From: Polyangia bacterium
GTDB taxonomy: Bacteria; Myxococcota_A; Polyangia; Nannocystales; Nannocystaceae
DNA length: 64,000 nt
Direction: 5' to 3'
Assembly: GCA_030424595.1 (NCBI GenBank)
Contig: JAUHWG010000034.1
Span: 37,338-101,337, forward strand
Below the pieces are notes generated by a model, which was not told the DNA's origin, searched no databases, and saw nothing but the letters and a program-made list of their open reading frames with translations. Positions 27,627 through 35,687 of the stretch are shown here, piece by piece (the first letter of the stretch is position 1; every line of letters starts with the position of its first letter). A program made the translations under genes and the position numbers.

Positions 27627-30600
27627 ATGGTCGAGCAAGTTGTGGGTGACCCTGAGCGCGTCGAGATCGACGTCGACCTCCGCGATGTGAGCCCCAAGGA
27701 CAAGCGCAAGCGGGTCCGCGAGTGGTCGAAGATCAAGGGGATCACGCTGCACCAGACCGCGATCCACGGCTTTGGCGAGCGCGCCTGGAGGAAGGTGACC
27801 GCTCACTTAGGGGTCCACAGCGACGGTCGTGTCTACCTGATCCACCCGCTCGAGTCCTACCTTTGGGCGTCCAATTCGCTGAACAAGGACACTGTCGCCA
27901 TCGAGGTCGCCGGCAATTTTCTCGGCGATCTCGACCGACCGAAGTCCTACTGGAAGAAGGGGGGCGGGCCCTCGGAGCTGACCGAGGCGATGATCGCGGG
28001 CCTGCGAAGGGCGATCCGCTACATCATCCAGGAGGTCGCCGCGGCCGGCGGGACGATCGAGCATGTCTACGCCCATCGCCAGGGCAGGGGCGCGAAGAGC
28101 AACTGTCCGGGCGCCGCGATCTGGCAGCACGCGGGGGTCTGGGCCCAGACCGAGCTCGGCCTCGGCAACGGCCCCGGCCTCGAATATGTCCGCAAGGACG
28201 GCAAGCCGATCCCGCCGGCCTGGGACCCGCGCCTCGCCGACGAGCCGCTCGACTTCGCCGACGACCGCTACGTGATCGACTGGGACTCGTCGAGCGGCGA
28301 GGACGGCGAGGAGGCGCCGGACGAGGACGAGCTCTTCTTCGTCGACGGTGATGTCCGCGAGGTCGAGGCGGCGAGCGTGCGCCTGCGCCGGGTCCCCCGG
28401 GGGATGGCGCTGGTCGACGCCGCGATCGCCGATGAGCCGGGGATCATCAGCCGCGGCGCGCTCGACCTCTCGGGTCCGATGGACCTGGACGGTCCCGCCG
28501 ATGATCCGCTGAGCGCGATCCTGGACGATCTCGGCGGCGGCGGGCTCTCGCTCGTCGACACCCTGCGGCTCGACTCCGCGGAGGGGGGCGGAGGGGGACA
28601 GACCCGCGGCATCGCCGACGGACCGCTGGAGCTCGACGGCGAAGACTCGCTCGAGTTCGACATCGACATCGAGGAGGACGAGGACGCGGTGGTGCTCCTC
28701 GAGGAGAACGGGGCCTTTCGTTGGCTCATGCCGATGTCCGAGGGCGAGGACGGAGGCCCACGGGTCCGGTCCGCCGGCGGAGGTCGTGCCCGCTTCTCGG
28801 TCCAGATGCGCCCGCGCGTCGTCGCCGAGGACGGGGCGGTCCAGACCCGCGGATTCGCCCGTGATCTGGTCAGCGGCGCGGTGACGGCTCGGGTCTACAA
28901 GTTCTTCGCCGACAAGGTCGTGACCAAGCTCGTCGATCACGGCCTCTCCTACATCGACGACAACCGCGAGGGTCCTGTGCTGGTCCGCGGGCTCGAGCTC
29001 CGCGACTGGATCGACGTCGATGACCTCACGCAGCTCGAGCTTGCCAGCGATCGTCCCGCGCGGGTCCTGCTGATGATCCACGGCACCTTCTCCTCGACCC
29101 GCGGCTCCTTCGGCGGCCTCTGCGAGGGGACCGGTCAGGCGACGCTGAGGGGGATGCTCCAGGCCTACGATGTGGTCGTCGGCGTCGATCATCGGACCCT
29201 CAGCCGGGCGCCCCGCGACAACGCGGCGATGATCCGTGACCTCCTGGTCGAGGCGTCCTGGGGCGATGCTCCGGTCGTCGACGTGATCTGCTTCTCCCGC
29301 GGCGGGCTGGTCGCGCGTGAGCTCATCGAGCGCCTGCTGCCGGTGAGCGACTTCTCGGGGCGGATCCGTCGGGCGATCTTCGTCGCCACGACCAACGCCG
29401 GGACCGAGCTTGCGCGCCCCGAGAACTGGAACGATCTGGTCGACACCTACACGACCGTCGCCTGCAACGCGATGCGGGCGCTGGGGGCCGTCGGCGGACT
29501 GCTCCTCGGGGCGATCGGCGGCGAGCTCGTCCGGGGGGTCGGCGCCTTCGTCAAGTCGCTGGCCGGCCGCTCGATCACCGACGGGATGGTCCCGGGCCTG
29601 CAGGCGATGAAGCCCGGCAGCGAGGTCATCCGCGTGCTCAACACGACACCGCTGCCCGCGCGCGCAGGCGAGGCGCCGATCTACTATCGGATCACCTCGC
29701 AGTTCTCGGCCGATGCCGATCTGGTCGACACCTTGCGCGGCGGTCTGGCCCAGGGGGCCAAGGCCTTTGTCGCCGATCGGATCACCAAGAGGCTCTACAA
29801 GGGGATCCCCAGCGATCTTGTGGTCCACAACCCGTCGACCGAGACGCTCCACCCGGACCTCCGCTACAGCGGCAACCTCCACTTTGGCGCCAACCCTGCC
29901 GTCTATCACGTCAACTTCTTCGTCCAGGAGCCGGTCCATCGCCAGCTCATGACCTGGCTCGAGCTCGAGGAGATCCGCGAGGTCGACGAGGAGCTCGAGG
30001 TCGAGCTCGACCTCGACTTCGAGATCACGCAAGAGCTGGTCGACGACGTCTTCGACGGGCTCTCGTTCGCGGGCCGCTCGGACGGGGAGGACGAGGAGGA
30101 CGACGGGGACGACCAGCTCGCCTCTCTCCACCTCCGCGCCGCGGCGCCGGCGGAGGTCGCGACGGGGGCGGTCTTCCGCGTCGACGTCGAGCTCGCCCGG
30201 GCGGCGCTCGCCGAGGCCTCAGGCCCGAACCAGGCGGTGGCGCAGGCGCTCGCCGATCTCGGCTCGCTGGTCGAGCTCGAGGTCATCGCCCGCCGCGGCG
30301 TGCGGACGATCGAGCATCGGCCGGTGTCGGTGAAGATGCCGGCCAAGGGCGCGAAGATCGGCCTCTTCGTCGAGCTCGTCGGTGACGAGGCGGGGGACGC
30401 CGAGGTCTGGGTGCTCGCCCGCCAGGACGGCCGCGCGATCGCGCGGATGGTCCTCGGCCTGGCGATCGTCGACGCTTCGGCCGAGGTCGGCACAGCCACA
30501 GCCTCGGTCCAGGCCGAGGCGGGCTACGCGGACGGCGGCGCGGAGGCGTCGCTCGAGGTGATCGAGCTGCGCGAGGCGGCTGGCCTGCGCTACCGGTATC

Positions 30601-31658
30601 ACCTGCGGGCGCCCGAGCTGGGGCTCGCCCACCGCTTTGAGTCGCCGCTGATCCACGGCGCCGCCGAGGACGTGATCGGCGGGCTCTACACCCGGATCGA
30701 GGGGGAGTGGAAGCAGTCCGGCGGCGAGCCCAAGCGCTTTGATCGGCGCCTCCGTGCGGTCGGCGTCGAGCTCGGCGAGCAGCTCCTCCCGCGGGAGCTG
30801 CGGGCGCTCCTCTGGGAGCATCGCGGCTCGCTCGACGGTCTCACGCTGCTCTCCGACGAGGGTCATATCCCCTGGGAGCTGGTCCACCTAAAGCACCCCG
30901 ACCGCCCGCTCAAGCGCGGCGAGGCCTGCTTTTTGGCGGAGCTGGGGATGGTCCGGACGAGCTGGGGCTCGGTGCCGGCGAAGACGATCACGATCCGCGA
31001 AGGCCACGCCTTCACGGTCGTGCCGGACTACCCGGTCAAGTCGCTGGCGCTGCCCTCGGCCGCCCACGAGCGCGACTGGCTCGCGAAGAAGATCAGGGCC
31101 GCGGCGCTGGAGCCCTCCCCGGAGGCGCTGCTAGAGCGCCTCGAGGAGCCGGGCTCCTTTGATCTGCTGCACGTCGCCGCCCACGGCGAGGTCGCGGATC
31201 GCGACGCCTGGCTGATCTTGGAGGGCGACATCCGCAGCGTCGGCGAGGGCGCGGGGGCGCGGCGCAAGTGGTTCCCCGCCCGCCTCTCGGCCTCCGAGGT
31301 CGCCGCCTCGGCGGATCTGCGGGGGCCGGAGGGCGAGCAGCCGCTGGTCTTCCTCAACGCCTGCAAGGTCGCCCGCGCGGAGCATCTCCTGAGCGGCTTT
31401 GCCGGCTGGGTGCCCTCGTTTATGGGGGCGGGCGCCGGCGCCCTCGTGGCCCCGCTCTGGTCGGTCGGGGACGGCGCGGCGCAGCGCTTCGCCGAGGGCT
31501 TTTATACGGCGCTGCTCAAGGGGTCGACCTTCGCGGTCGCGGCCAAGCTGGCGCGGGAGCGGGCGCGCAAGCTCGGCGATCCGACCTGGCTCGCGTACGT
31601 TGTCTACGCCTCGGCCCGTGGGCGGCTCGTGCGGGGCGAGAGAGAAGAGGCCCCGTAG
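27627..31658 (+). CDS. Amidase / alpha-beta hydrolase / CHAT protease triple fusion
   Basis: 1343 residues from ATG 27627. Residues 30-170 are a PGRP/amidase_2 domain (ITLHQT, VYAHRQG, SNCPGAAIW) with complete zinc ligands His42, His150 and Cys160. An acidic linker of about 200 residues follows. Residues 470-780 are an alpha/beta hydrolase: RVLLMIHGTFSSTRGSF, then the elbow CFSRGGLVARE with Ser557. Residues about 1060-1343 are a CHAT caspase-like domain: LLHVAAHGEV (His1186) and VFLNACKVAR (Cys1246), ending in the usual GWVPSFMGAGAGALVAPLWS. No signal peptide is seen, so it is probably cytoplasmic. Known CHAT proteins cleave partners when triggered. This one may link cell-wall sensing or cleavage to proteolysis; that is inference. 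Confidence 0.85.
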   Translation: MVEQVVGDPERVEIDVDLRDVSPKDKRKRVREWSKIKGITLHQTAIHGFGERAWRKVTAHLGVHSDGRVYLIHPLESYLWASNSLNKDTVAIEVAGNFLGDLDRPKSYWKKGGGPSELTEAMIAGLRRAIRYIIQEVAAAGGTIEHVYAHRQGRGAKSNCPGAAIWQHAGVWAQTELGLGNGPGLEYVRKDGKPIPPAWDPRLADEPLDFADDRYVIDWDSSSGEDGEEAPDEDELFFVDGDVREVEAASVRLRRVPRGMALVDAAIADEPGIISRGALDLSGPMDLDGPADDPLSAILDDLGGGGLSLVDTLRLDSAEGGGGGQTRGIADGPLELDGEDSLEFDIDIEEDEDAVVLLEENGAFRWLMPMSEGEDGGPRVRSAGGGRARFSVQMRPRVVAEDGAVQTRGFARDLVSGAVTARVYKFFADKVVTKLVDHGLSYIDDNREGPVLVRGLELRDWIDVDDLTQLELASDRPARVLLMIHGTFSSTRGSFGGLCEGTGQATLRGMLQAYDVVVGVDHRTLSRAPRDNAAMIRDLLVEASWGDAPVVDVICFSRGGLVARELIERLLPVSDFSGRIRRAIFVATTNAGTELARPENWNDLVDTYTTVACNAMRALGAVGGLLLGAIGGELVRGVGAFVKSLAGRSITDGMVPGLQAMKPGSEVIRVLNTTPLPARAGEAPIYYRITSQFSADADLVDTLRGGLAQGAKAFVADRITKRLYKGIPSDLVVHNPSTETLHPDLRYSGNLHFGANPAVYHVNFFVQEPVHRQLMTWLELEEIREVDEELEVELDLDFEITQELVDDVFDGLSFAGRSDGEDEEDDGDDQLASLHLRAAAPAEVATGAVFRVDVELARAALAEASGPNQAVAQALADLGSLVELEVIARRGVRTIEHRPVSVKMPAKGAKIGLFVELVGDEAGDAEVWVLARQDGRAIARMVLGLAIVDASAEVGTATASVQAEAGYADGGAEASLEVIELREAAGLRYRYHLRAPELGLAHRFESPLIHGAAEDVIGGLYTRIEGEWKQSGGEPKRFDRRLRAVGVELGEQLLPRELRALLWEHRGSLDGLTLLSDEGHIPWELVHLKHPDRPLKRGEACFLAELGMVRTSWGSVPAKTITIREGHAFTVVPDYPVKSLALPSAAHERDWLAKKIRAAALEPSPEALLERLEEPGSFDLLHVAAHGEVADRDAWLILEGDIRSVGEGAGARRKWFPARLSASEVAASADLRGPEGEQPLVFLNACKVARAEHLLSGFAGWVPSFMGAGAGALVAPLWSVGDGAAQRFAEGFYTALLKGSTFAVAAKLARERARKLGDPTWLAYVVYASARGRLVRGEREEAP

Positions 31659-31671
31659 GGGGCGTTCTCTC
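31640..31671 (+). terminator. Hairpin spanning the CHAT-fusion stop codon
   Basis: GAGAGAA (31640-31646) pairs with TTCTCTC (31665-31671), and the inner CCCC/GGGG pair closes around GTA. The TAG stop (31656-31658) lies in the loop. There is no clear U-tract. Confidence 0.4.
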
Positions 31672-31716
31672 CCCACGGGCTCGTTCGAATTCACTGCGTG
31701 GGCCGCCTCGTCTCTG

Positions 31717-31722
31717 TAAGGT
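31717..31722 (+). promoter_or_regulatory. -10 box TAAGGT for the GST gene
   Basis: TAAGGT is followed by GCGCCC and ATG 31729 (6 nt). No Shine-Dalgarno is visible. Confidence 0.5.
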
Positions 31723-31728
31723 GCGCCC

Positions 31729-32463
31729 ATGGACCCGTATCAGCTCTACTACTGGCCCGGCCTGCAAGGTCGGGGGGAATTCATCCGCCTCGCGCTGGCG
31801 GAGGGGGGGATCGACTATGTCGACGTGGCCCGTCGCCCAGAGGCCGAGGGAGGCGGCGTCCCGAGCCTCCTCCGGGTGATGCGGGAGGGCGCGAGCGTTC
31901 CGCCCCTGGCCCCGCCGATCCTGGTGGCCGGCGAGCTCGTGCTCGCCCAGGTCGCGAACATCCTCCTCTTCCTGGGCCGGCGCCACGGCCTCGCCCCCAG
32001 CGACGAGGCTGGCCTCTATCACGCAAACCAGCTCCAGCTGACCGTGGCGGACTTCGTCGCGGAGGTCCACGACACCCATCATCCGATCGCGATGGGCGAG
32101 GCCTATGAGACCCAGCAGGTCGAGGCGAAGCGTCGCGCGGCGTATTTCGCGAAGGACCGTATCGGAAAGTACCTCGGCTACTTTGAGCGGGTGTTGGAGG
32201 GTCGCGACAGCCCCGGTGGGGCCTACGTATTCGGGGCCGATCCCTCCTATGTCGACACTTCACTCTTCCAGATCATGAGGGGGATCGAGTACGCATTTCC
32301 GCGGGCCTACGCCCGCGTCGAGCCCGAGGTGCCGCGCCTGCGGGCGCTGCGGGACGCGATCGCTTCGCGCCCTCGGATCGCCGCCTACCTCGGGTCGCCT
32401 GAGCGCCTGCCCTTTCGGGAGAACGGGATCTTTCGGCGCTATCCCGAGCTCGATGAGCTGTGA
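31729..32463 (+). CDS. Sigma-type glutathione S-transferase-like protein
   Basis: 244 residues. The N-terminal thioredoxin-like domain starts YQLYYWPGLQGRGEFIRLALAEGGIDY, the sigma/alpha/mu-like pattern in which the Tyr near residue 7 activates glutathione. The C-terminal helical domain has LTVADFVAEVHDTHHPI, YVFGADPSYVDTSLFQIMRG and ends FRENGIFRRYPELDEL. Unusually, the glutathione-binding loop has an extra Gly/Glu-rich stretch (RPEAEGGGVPSLLRVM). It probably conjugates or isomerises electrophiles in the cytoplasm. It is the second GST-fold gene of the window, after the reductase at 16452. Confidence 0.85.
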   Translation: MDPYQLYYWPGLQGRGEFIRLALAEGGIDYVDVARRPEAEGGGVPSLLRVMREGASVPPLAPPILVAGELVLAQVANILLFLGRRHGLAPSDEAGLYHANQLQLTVADFVAEVHDTHHPIAMGEAYETQQVEAKRRAAYFAKDRIGKYLGYFERVLEGRDSPGGAYVFGADPSYVDTSLFQIMRGIEYAFPRAYARVEPEVPRLRALRDAIASRPRIAAYLGSPERLPFRENGIFRRYPELDEL

Positions 32464-32524
32464 GGACGTGATGGGGCTCTGAGCGTCGGCCGTCCGCGGT
32501 CACCGACACGGGAGCAGGTGTTTG

Positions 32525-33007
32525 ATGGCGTCCGATCCGACGAAAGACTTCGACCTCGCGCCGTTGGTGCAGTTGTTCTGGCAGGGCCGCCGCGAGGAGG
32601 CGCGCGGCGACGTGGGGCGTTTCATGCTGTGGTTCGAGGAAGAGGCCCGCCGTGACCCCGAGCGGATGGCGGGCTGGGTCGTGAGCCACGAGAGAGCGCT
32701 CATCGGTATGTCGCCGTTGCTCACCGATCGTCTCTATCAGGTCGAGCGGATCTTCGAGCGTCGGTGGTGGGAGAACGGTGAATGGGAGACCTGCTGCCAG
32801 ACCCGGTCCTTCTTCGAGTGGCTGGGGTCGATGGCTCCGGCGGGTCTGGCAGCGGTTCTCGAGCGGGACGTCGACCTCGAAGAATTGGAGGGCTGGATGC
32901 GCGCGCGGGGCGAGAGCGAGGGAGGGTTGACCGACGACGAGATTCCGGCCGGTATGCCGAGCAGCCACTGGTGGTGGTGGACTCCGGGGGCTCCGCCACG
33001 GACGTAG
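32525..33007 (+). CDS. Hypothetical Trp/Glu-rich protein
   Basis: 160 residues from ATG 32525. It is helix-rich and unusually rich in aromatic residues: VQLFWQGRREEARGDVGRF, MLWFEEEARRDPERMAGWV, RIFERRWWENGEWETCCQ, and it ends SHWWWWTPGAPPRT. No signal peptide or membrane helix is present. GGGAGCAGG about 10 nt upstream could serve as ribosome-binding site. I do not recognise the family. It follows the GST gene by 61 bases and may be co-transcribed. Confidence 0.55.
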   Translation: MASDPTKDFDLAPLVQLFWQGRREEARGDVGRFMLWFEEEARRDPERMAGWVVSHERALIGMSPLLTDRLYQVERIFERRWWENGEWETCCQTRSFFEWLGSMAPAGLAAVLERDVDLEELEGWMRARGESEGGLTDDEIPAGMPSSHWWWWTPGAPPRT

Positions 33008-33249
33008 GCCGCGTTGTAGCGGACGCCGGGCGTTCTCTGGCGCGCACTCGGAGACCAGGCGGTAGAGCCAGCTTGTGTCTTCCAATGCGCGTGGGCCGAG
33101 CCGTGCAGGCGCCCGCTGGCACGGGCTCGGCGATGGGTCGACGGTGCAGAGCCCTTCGCCCTTGGCCGCGTCCGCCCGGCGGGCAACCAGCGTGTGAACA
33201 CAGAGAAAGTGTCGCAGAGCCGGAGGCCCGCGGTCGAGGCTCGGGTCTG

Positions 33250-35508
33250 CTAGGGGATGGTCGGCGGGCCTTCGCCCTTGAGGGCGCTGACGAGGAACGC
33301 GCGCGCGCGGTCGAGCTCGGCGGGCTCGTAGAAGACGAAGTGACCGTCCTTCGCCGCGGGCTGGTCGAGCATCCGCAGGACCGCGGTCTCGCCGCTGAGG
33401 TTGGCGGTCGCCGGCAGCTCGGTGAGGGGCAGCCAGTTGTTGGTGGTGTAGCTGCAGCCCATCCGCTGATCGGCGTCGTCGTAGGCGTCGCAGGGGCCAG
33501 GGAAGAGGTTGGCCGCGCCGATCTCCAGGCCGATGCCGATCGCCAGCGAGCCGGCGGCGCGCAGCGGCGTGTAGGAGTCGACATAGCCGAGGTACATCAA
33601 CATGTGCTTGGCGCCCTCGGGATCGAAGGGCTCGCGGCGGATGTGGCGGGCGGTGTTGTCGGCGTCCGAGCGGTTGACGTAGGTGTTGAGGAGCACGAGC
33701 ATCGGGTGATAGGCGGCGAGCGGCCGGTCCGGGCGCTCCTGGAACGCCGCCTGGAGCAGCTCCTTCGGGGTCATCCAGGCGTTGGTGATCGGGTTTTGCA
33801 CCTTCGGCTCCGCCTTGGCGAGGAGCGCCTGGGGCAGGTTCGCGCCGCCTCCGCTGAGCACCGCGGCGCGGAGCTGGGGGGCGAAGGGGAGGATGAGCGA
33901 GCCCGCGTTGGCGCCGAGGCTGTGGCCGACGAAGGCGAGCGCCTCGGGGTTGAAGCGGATCGGCGAGCCGCCGAGGAGCGTGTCGTCGGTCCACTGCTCG
34001 GCGAGGCGGACGACGCTGAGCTGATCGAGGGCGCCCTGCACCACCGTGTCGCGGGCGGAGTCCGGGTTGAAGACGTTGAAGACGAGCTGGTAGACGTCCT
34101 GGCCCTCGACGAGGCCGTCGTCGTCGTCATCGCCGCGACGCTCGCCGTGGAGCACGGGCTCTAGGCCGAGGGTGGCGACGCCGTCGGGCGCGAGGCGGCT
34201 GGCGAGGCCCGAACGCAGGGCCCCGCGGAAGGATCCGGCGGTGCCGTCGGCGTAGACCACGGCGGGCCAGCCCCCCTCCGGCAGCTCCCCCTTGGGGATC
34301 GTCGCGGCGAAGCAGGCGTCGACGGTGCTGCGGATCACCGGGCCCTCGGCGTCGACGTCGATCGCCCCGCCGACCGAGGGGTAGGGGGCGATGCCCTCCT
34401 GGAAGATCGGGATCCGGATGCGGCCGTGGATCTCGTCGTAGACGCCGGAGGCGGCGCCACAGCGTCGCTTGTCCCGCTCCTCGTCGCTGAGGCCGGGGGC
34501 GGTCGAGCAGGGGGAGTCGCCGACGCCGTCGCAGAGGTGGAGGTCGGTGACGACGAAGGGGGCGGTGTCGACCACCTCGCGGGCGCCGACGAGCGGGTCG
34601 TGGTTGGGGGCGGTGGTGAAGACGGTGCCGCCGACGAGCTCGCCCTTGCTGAGCTGCGGGCCCTCACCGCCGGTGTTCGCCGGGCTCTTCAGGAAGTCGC
34701 GGAGGAGCGTGAAGTCTTGCCAGGCGGCGGCGGTGATCGAGTCCTGCGGGGTCTGGTCGCCGAGCATCGCCGCGAAGTCGTCGTCGGCGACGAAGGTGCC
34801 GCCGCCGGTGGGCTTGAGCTTGTCGCTGAGCAGCACCGCGTAGGTGGTCGCCGGTCGCAGGGGGGAGCCGTCGATGAGCTCCACCGCCAGCCAGTTCTCG
34901 CAGATGTAATTGTTGCGGCTCGGCGTGCCGTTCTCGGCGCGGAAGCGGAGGCCACGGACCGCCTTGCCGTAGTCGGGGGAGCTGGGGGTGATGTCGAGGA
35001 AGTGGACGCCGCCGAGCTCGCCGATGCCGCTGCTGTTGCGGAAGAGCACCGCGCCGTTGACCGCGAAGCCGGCCGTCTCGCCCTGCAGGTGCTTGAGCCA
35101 GCGCTCGACGACCGAGCCGTAGACGGGGTCGAGATCCGCCGGCGGTCGCGGGAACCCCTCGAGGTCGACGCCGCCGCCGACGAGGCGGGTGTCGATCGGG
35201 AAGGGGAGGCGGAAGAAGTCGAGCTCCGGCGCCCTGCCGGCGTCGAGGTCGAAGTAGACCTTCGGCGCCGCGCCTTCTTCAGCGGGCTCGGCGGCACATC
35301 GCACGCCGGGCCAGAAGCTGGGGGGGAGGCCGCCGGTCTCGGTGCCCGCGTCCGTATCGCTGTCGGTCTCACCGCCGGTGGTGGTGGTCTCGCCGGCGGC
35401 GGTCGCTGTCGGGTCGCCGCCGGTCGCAGAGGTCGAGCTGTCGCCGGAGGGCCAGCACGCGAGGGTGGGGAGGGTCAGGAGCACGACATACGTAGGCAGC
35501 CACCGCAT
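33250..35508 (-). CDS. Lipase-like alpha/beta-hydrolase lipoprotein
   Basis: 752 residues from ATG 35508. The signal peptide ends in a lipobox (LTLPTLACW) and is followed by a Thr/Gly/Asp spacer (ATGGDPTATAAGETTTTGGE). A N-terminal beta-domain of about 400 residues (YFDLDAGRAPELDFFRLPF, LRPATTYAVLLSDKLKPTG) precedes the hydrolase core. The elbow LAFVGHSLGANAG near residue 526 supplies the Ser nucleophile, and a late KDGHFVFYEPAEL supplies a His. This arrangement resembles large bacterial extracellular lipases or esterases of the VolA type. It should hydrolyse esters at the cell surface. The upstream region carries TTGGCG-17-TATGGT. Confidence 0.8.
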   Translation of the reverse strand: MRWLPTYVVLLTLPTLACWPSGDSSTSATGGDPTATAAGETTTTGGETDSDTDAGTETGGLPPSFWPGVRCAAEPAEEGAAPKVYFDLDAGRAPELDFFRLPFPIDTRLVGGGVDLEGFPRPPADLDPVYGSVVERWLKHLQGETAGFAVNGAVLFRNSSGIGELGGVHFLDITPSSPDYGKAVRGLRFRAENGTPSRNNYICENWLAVELIDGSPLRPATTYAVLLSDKLKPTGGGTFVADDDFAAMLGDQTPQDSITAAAWQDFTLLRDFLKSPANTGGEGPQLSKGELVGGTVFTTAPNHDPLVGAREVVDTAPFVVTDLHLCDGVGDSPCSTAPGLSDEERDKRRCGAASGVYDEIHGRIRIPIFQEGIAPYPSVGGAIDVDAEGPVIRSTVDACFAATIPKGELPEGGWPAVVYADGTAGSFRGALRSGLASRLAPDGVATLGLEPVLHGERRGDDDDDGLVEGQDVYQLVFNVFNPDSARDTVVQGALDQLSVVRLAEQWTDDTLLGGSPIRFNPEALAFVGHSLGANAGSLILPFAPQLRAAVLSGGGANLPQALLAKAEPKVQNPITNAWMTPKELLQAAFQERPDRPLAAYHPMLVLLNTYVNRSDADNTARHIRREPFDPEGAKHMLMYLGYVDSYTPLRAAGSLAIGIGLEIGAANLFPGPCDAYDDADQRMGCSYTTNNWLPLTELPATANLSGETAVLRMLDQPAAKDGHFVFYEPAELDRARAFLVSALKGEGPPTIP

Positions 35509-35516
35509 CGAACGCG

Positions 35517-35545
35517 ACCATAGCGCGGGACGCGGATGCCGCCAA
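35517..35545 (-). promoter_or_regulatory. Promoter TTGGCG-17-TATGGT, leaderless
   Basis: On the minus strand TTGGCG (35540-35545), a 17-nt spacer, then TATGGT (35517-35522) and 8 nt to ATG 35508. Confidence 0.6.
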
Positions 35546-35687
35546 CACGGCGTCCTCCGGGGCCTGTCGCCGGGGCCGTCCAGGGCTCCTGTACGTAGGG
35601 CCAGAGGCCCCTCGGCGGCGGCGTGAAGGGCTCTTCGCGTCGTTTTTTCTGGCGTTCGCGTGGGCAGCGGAGCAGGCTTGGCCGACC

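Noticed and set aside
34426..35523. Long open frame on the plus strand opposite the lipase-like lipoprotein
   Set aside because: It is a shadow of the minus-strand gene, which has a lipobox and a GHSLGA motif. The plus frame has no start signal or domain.
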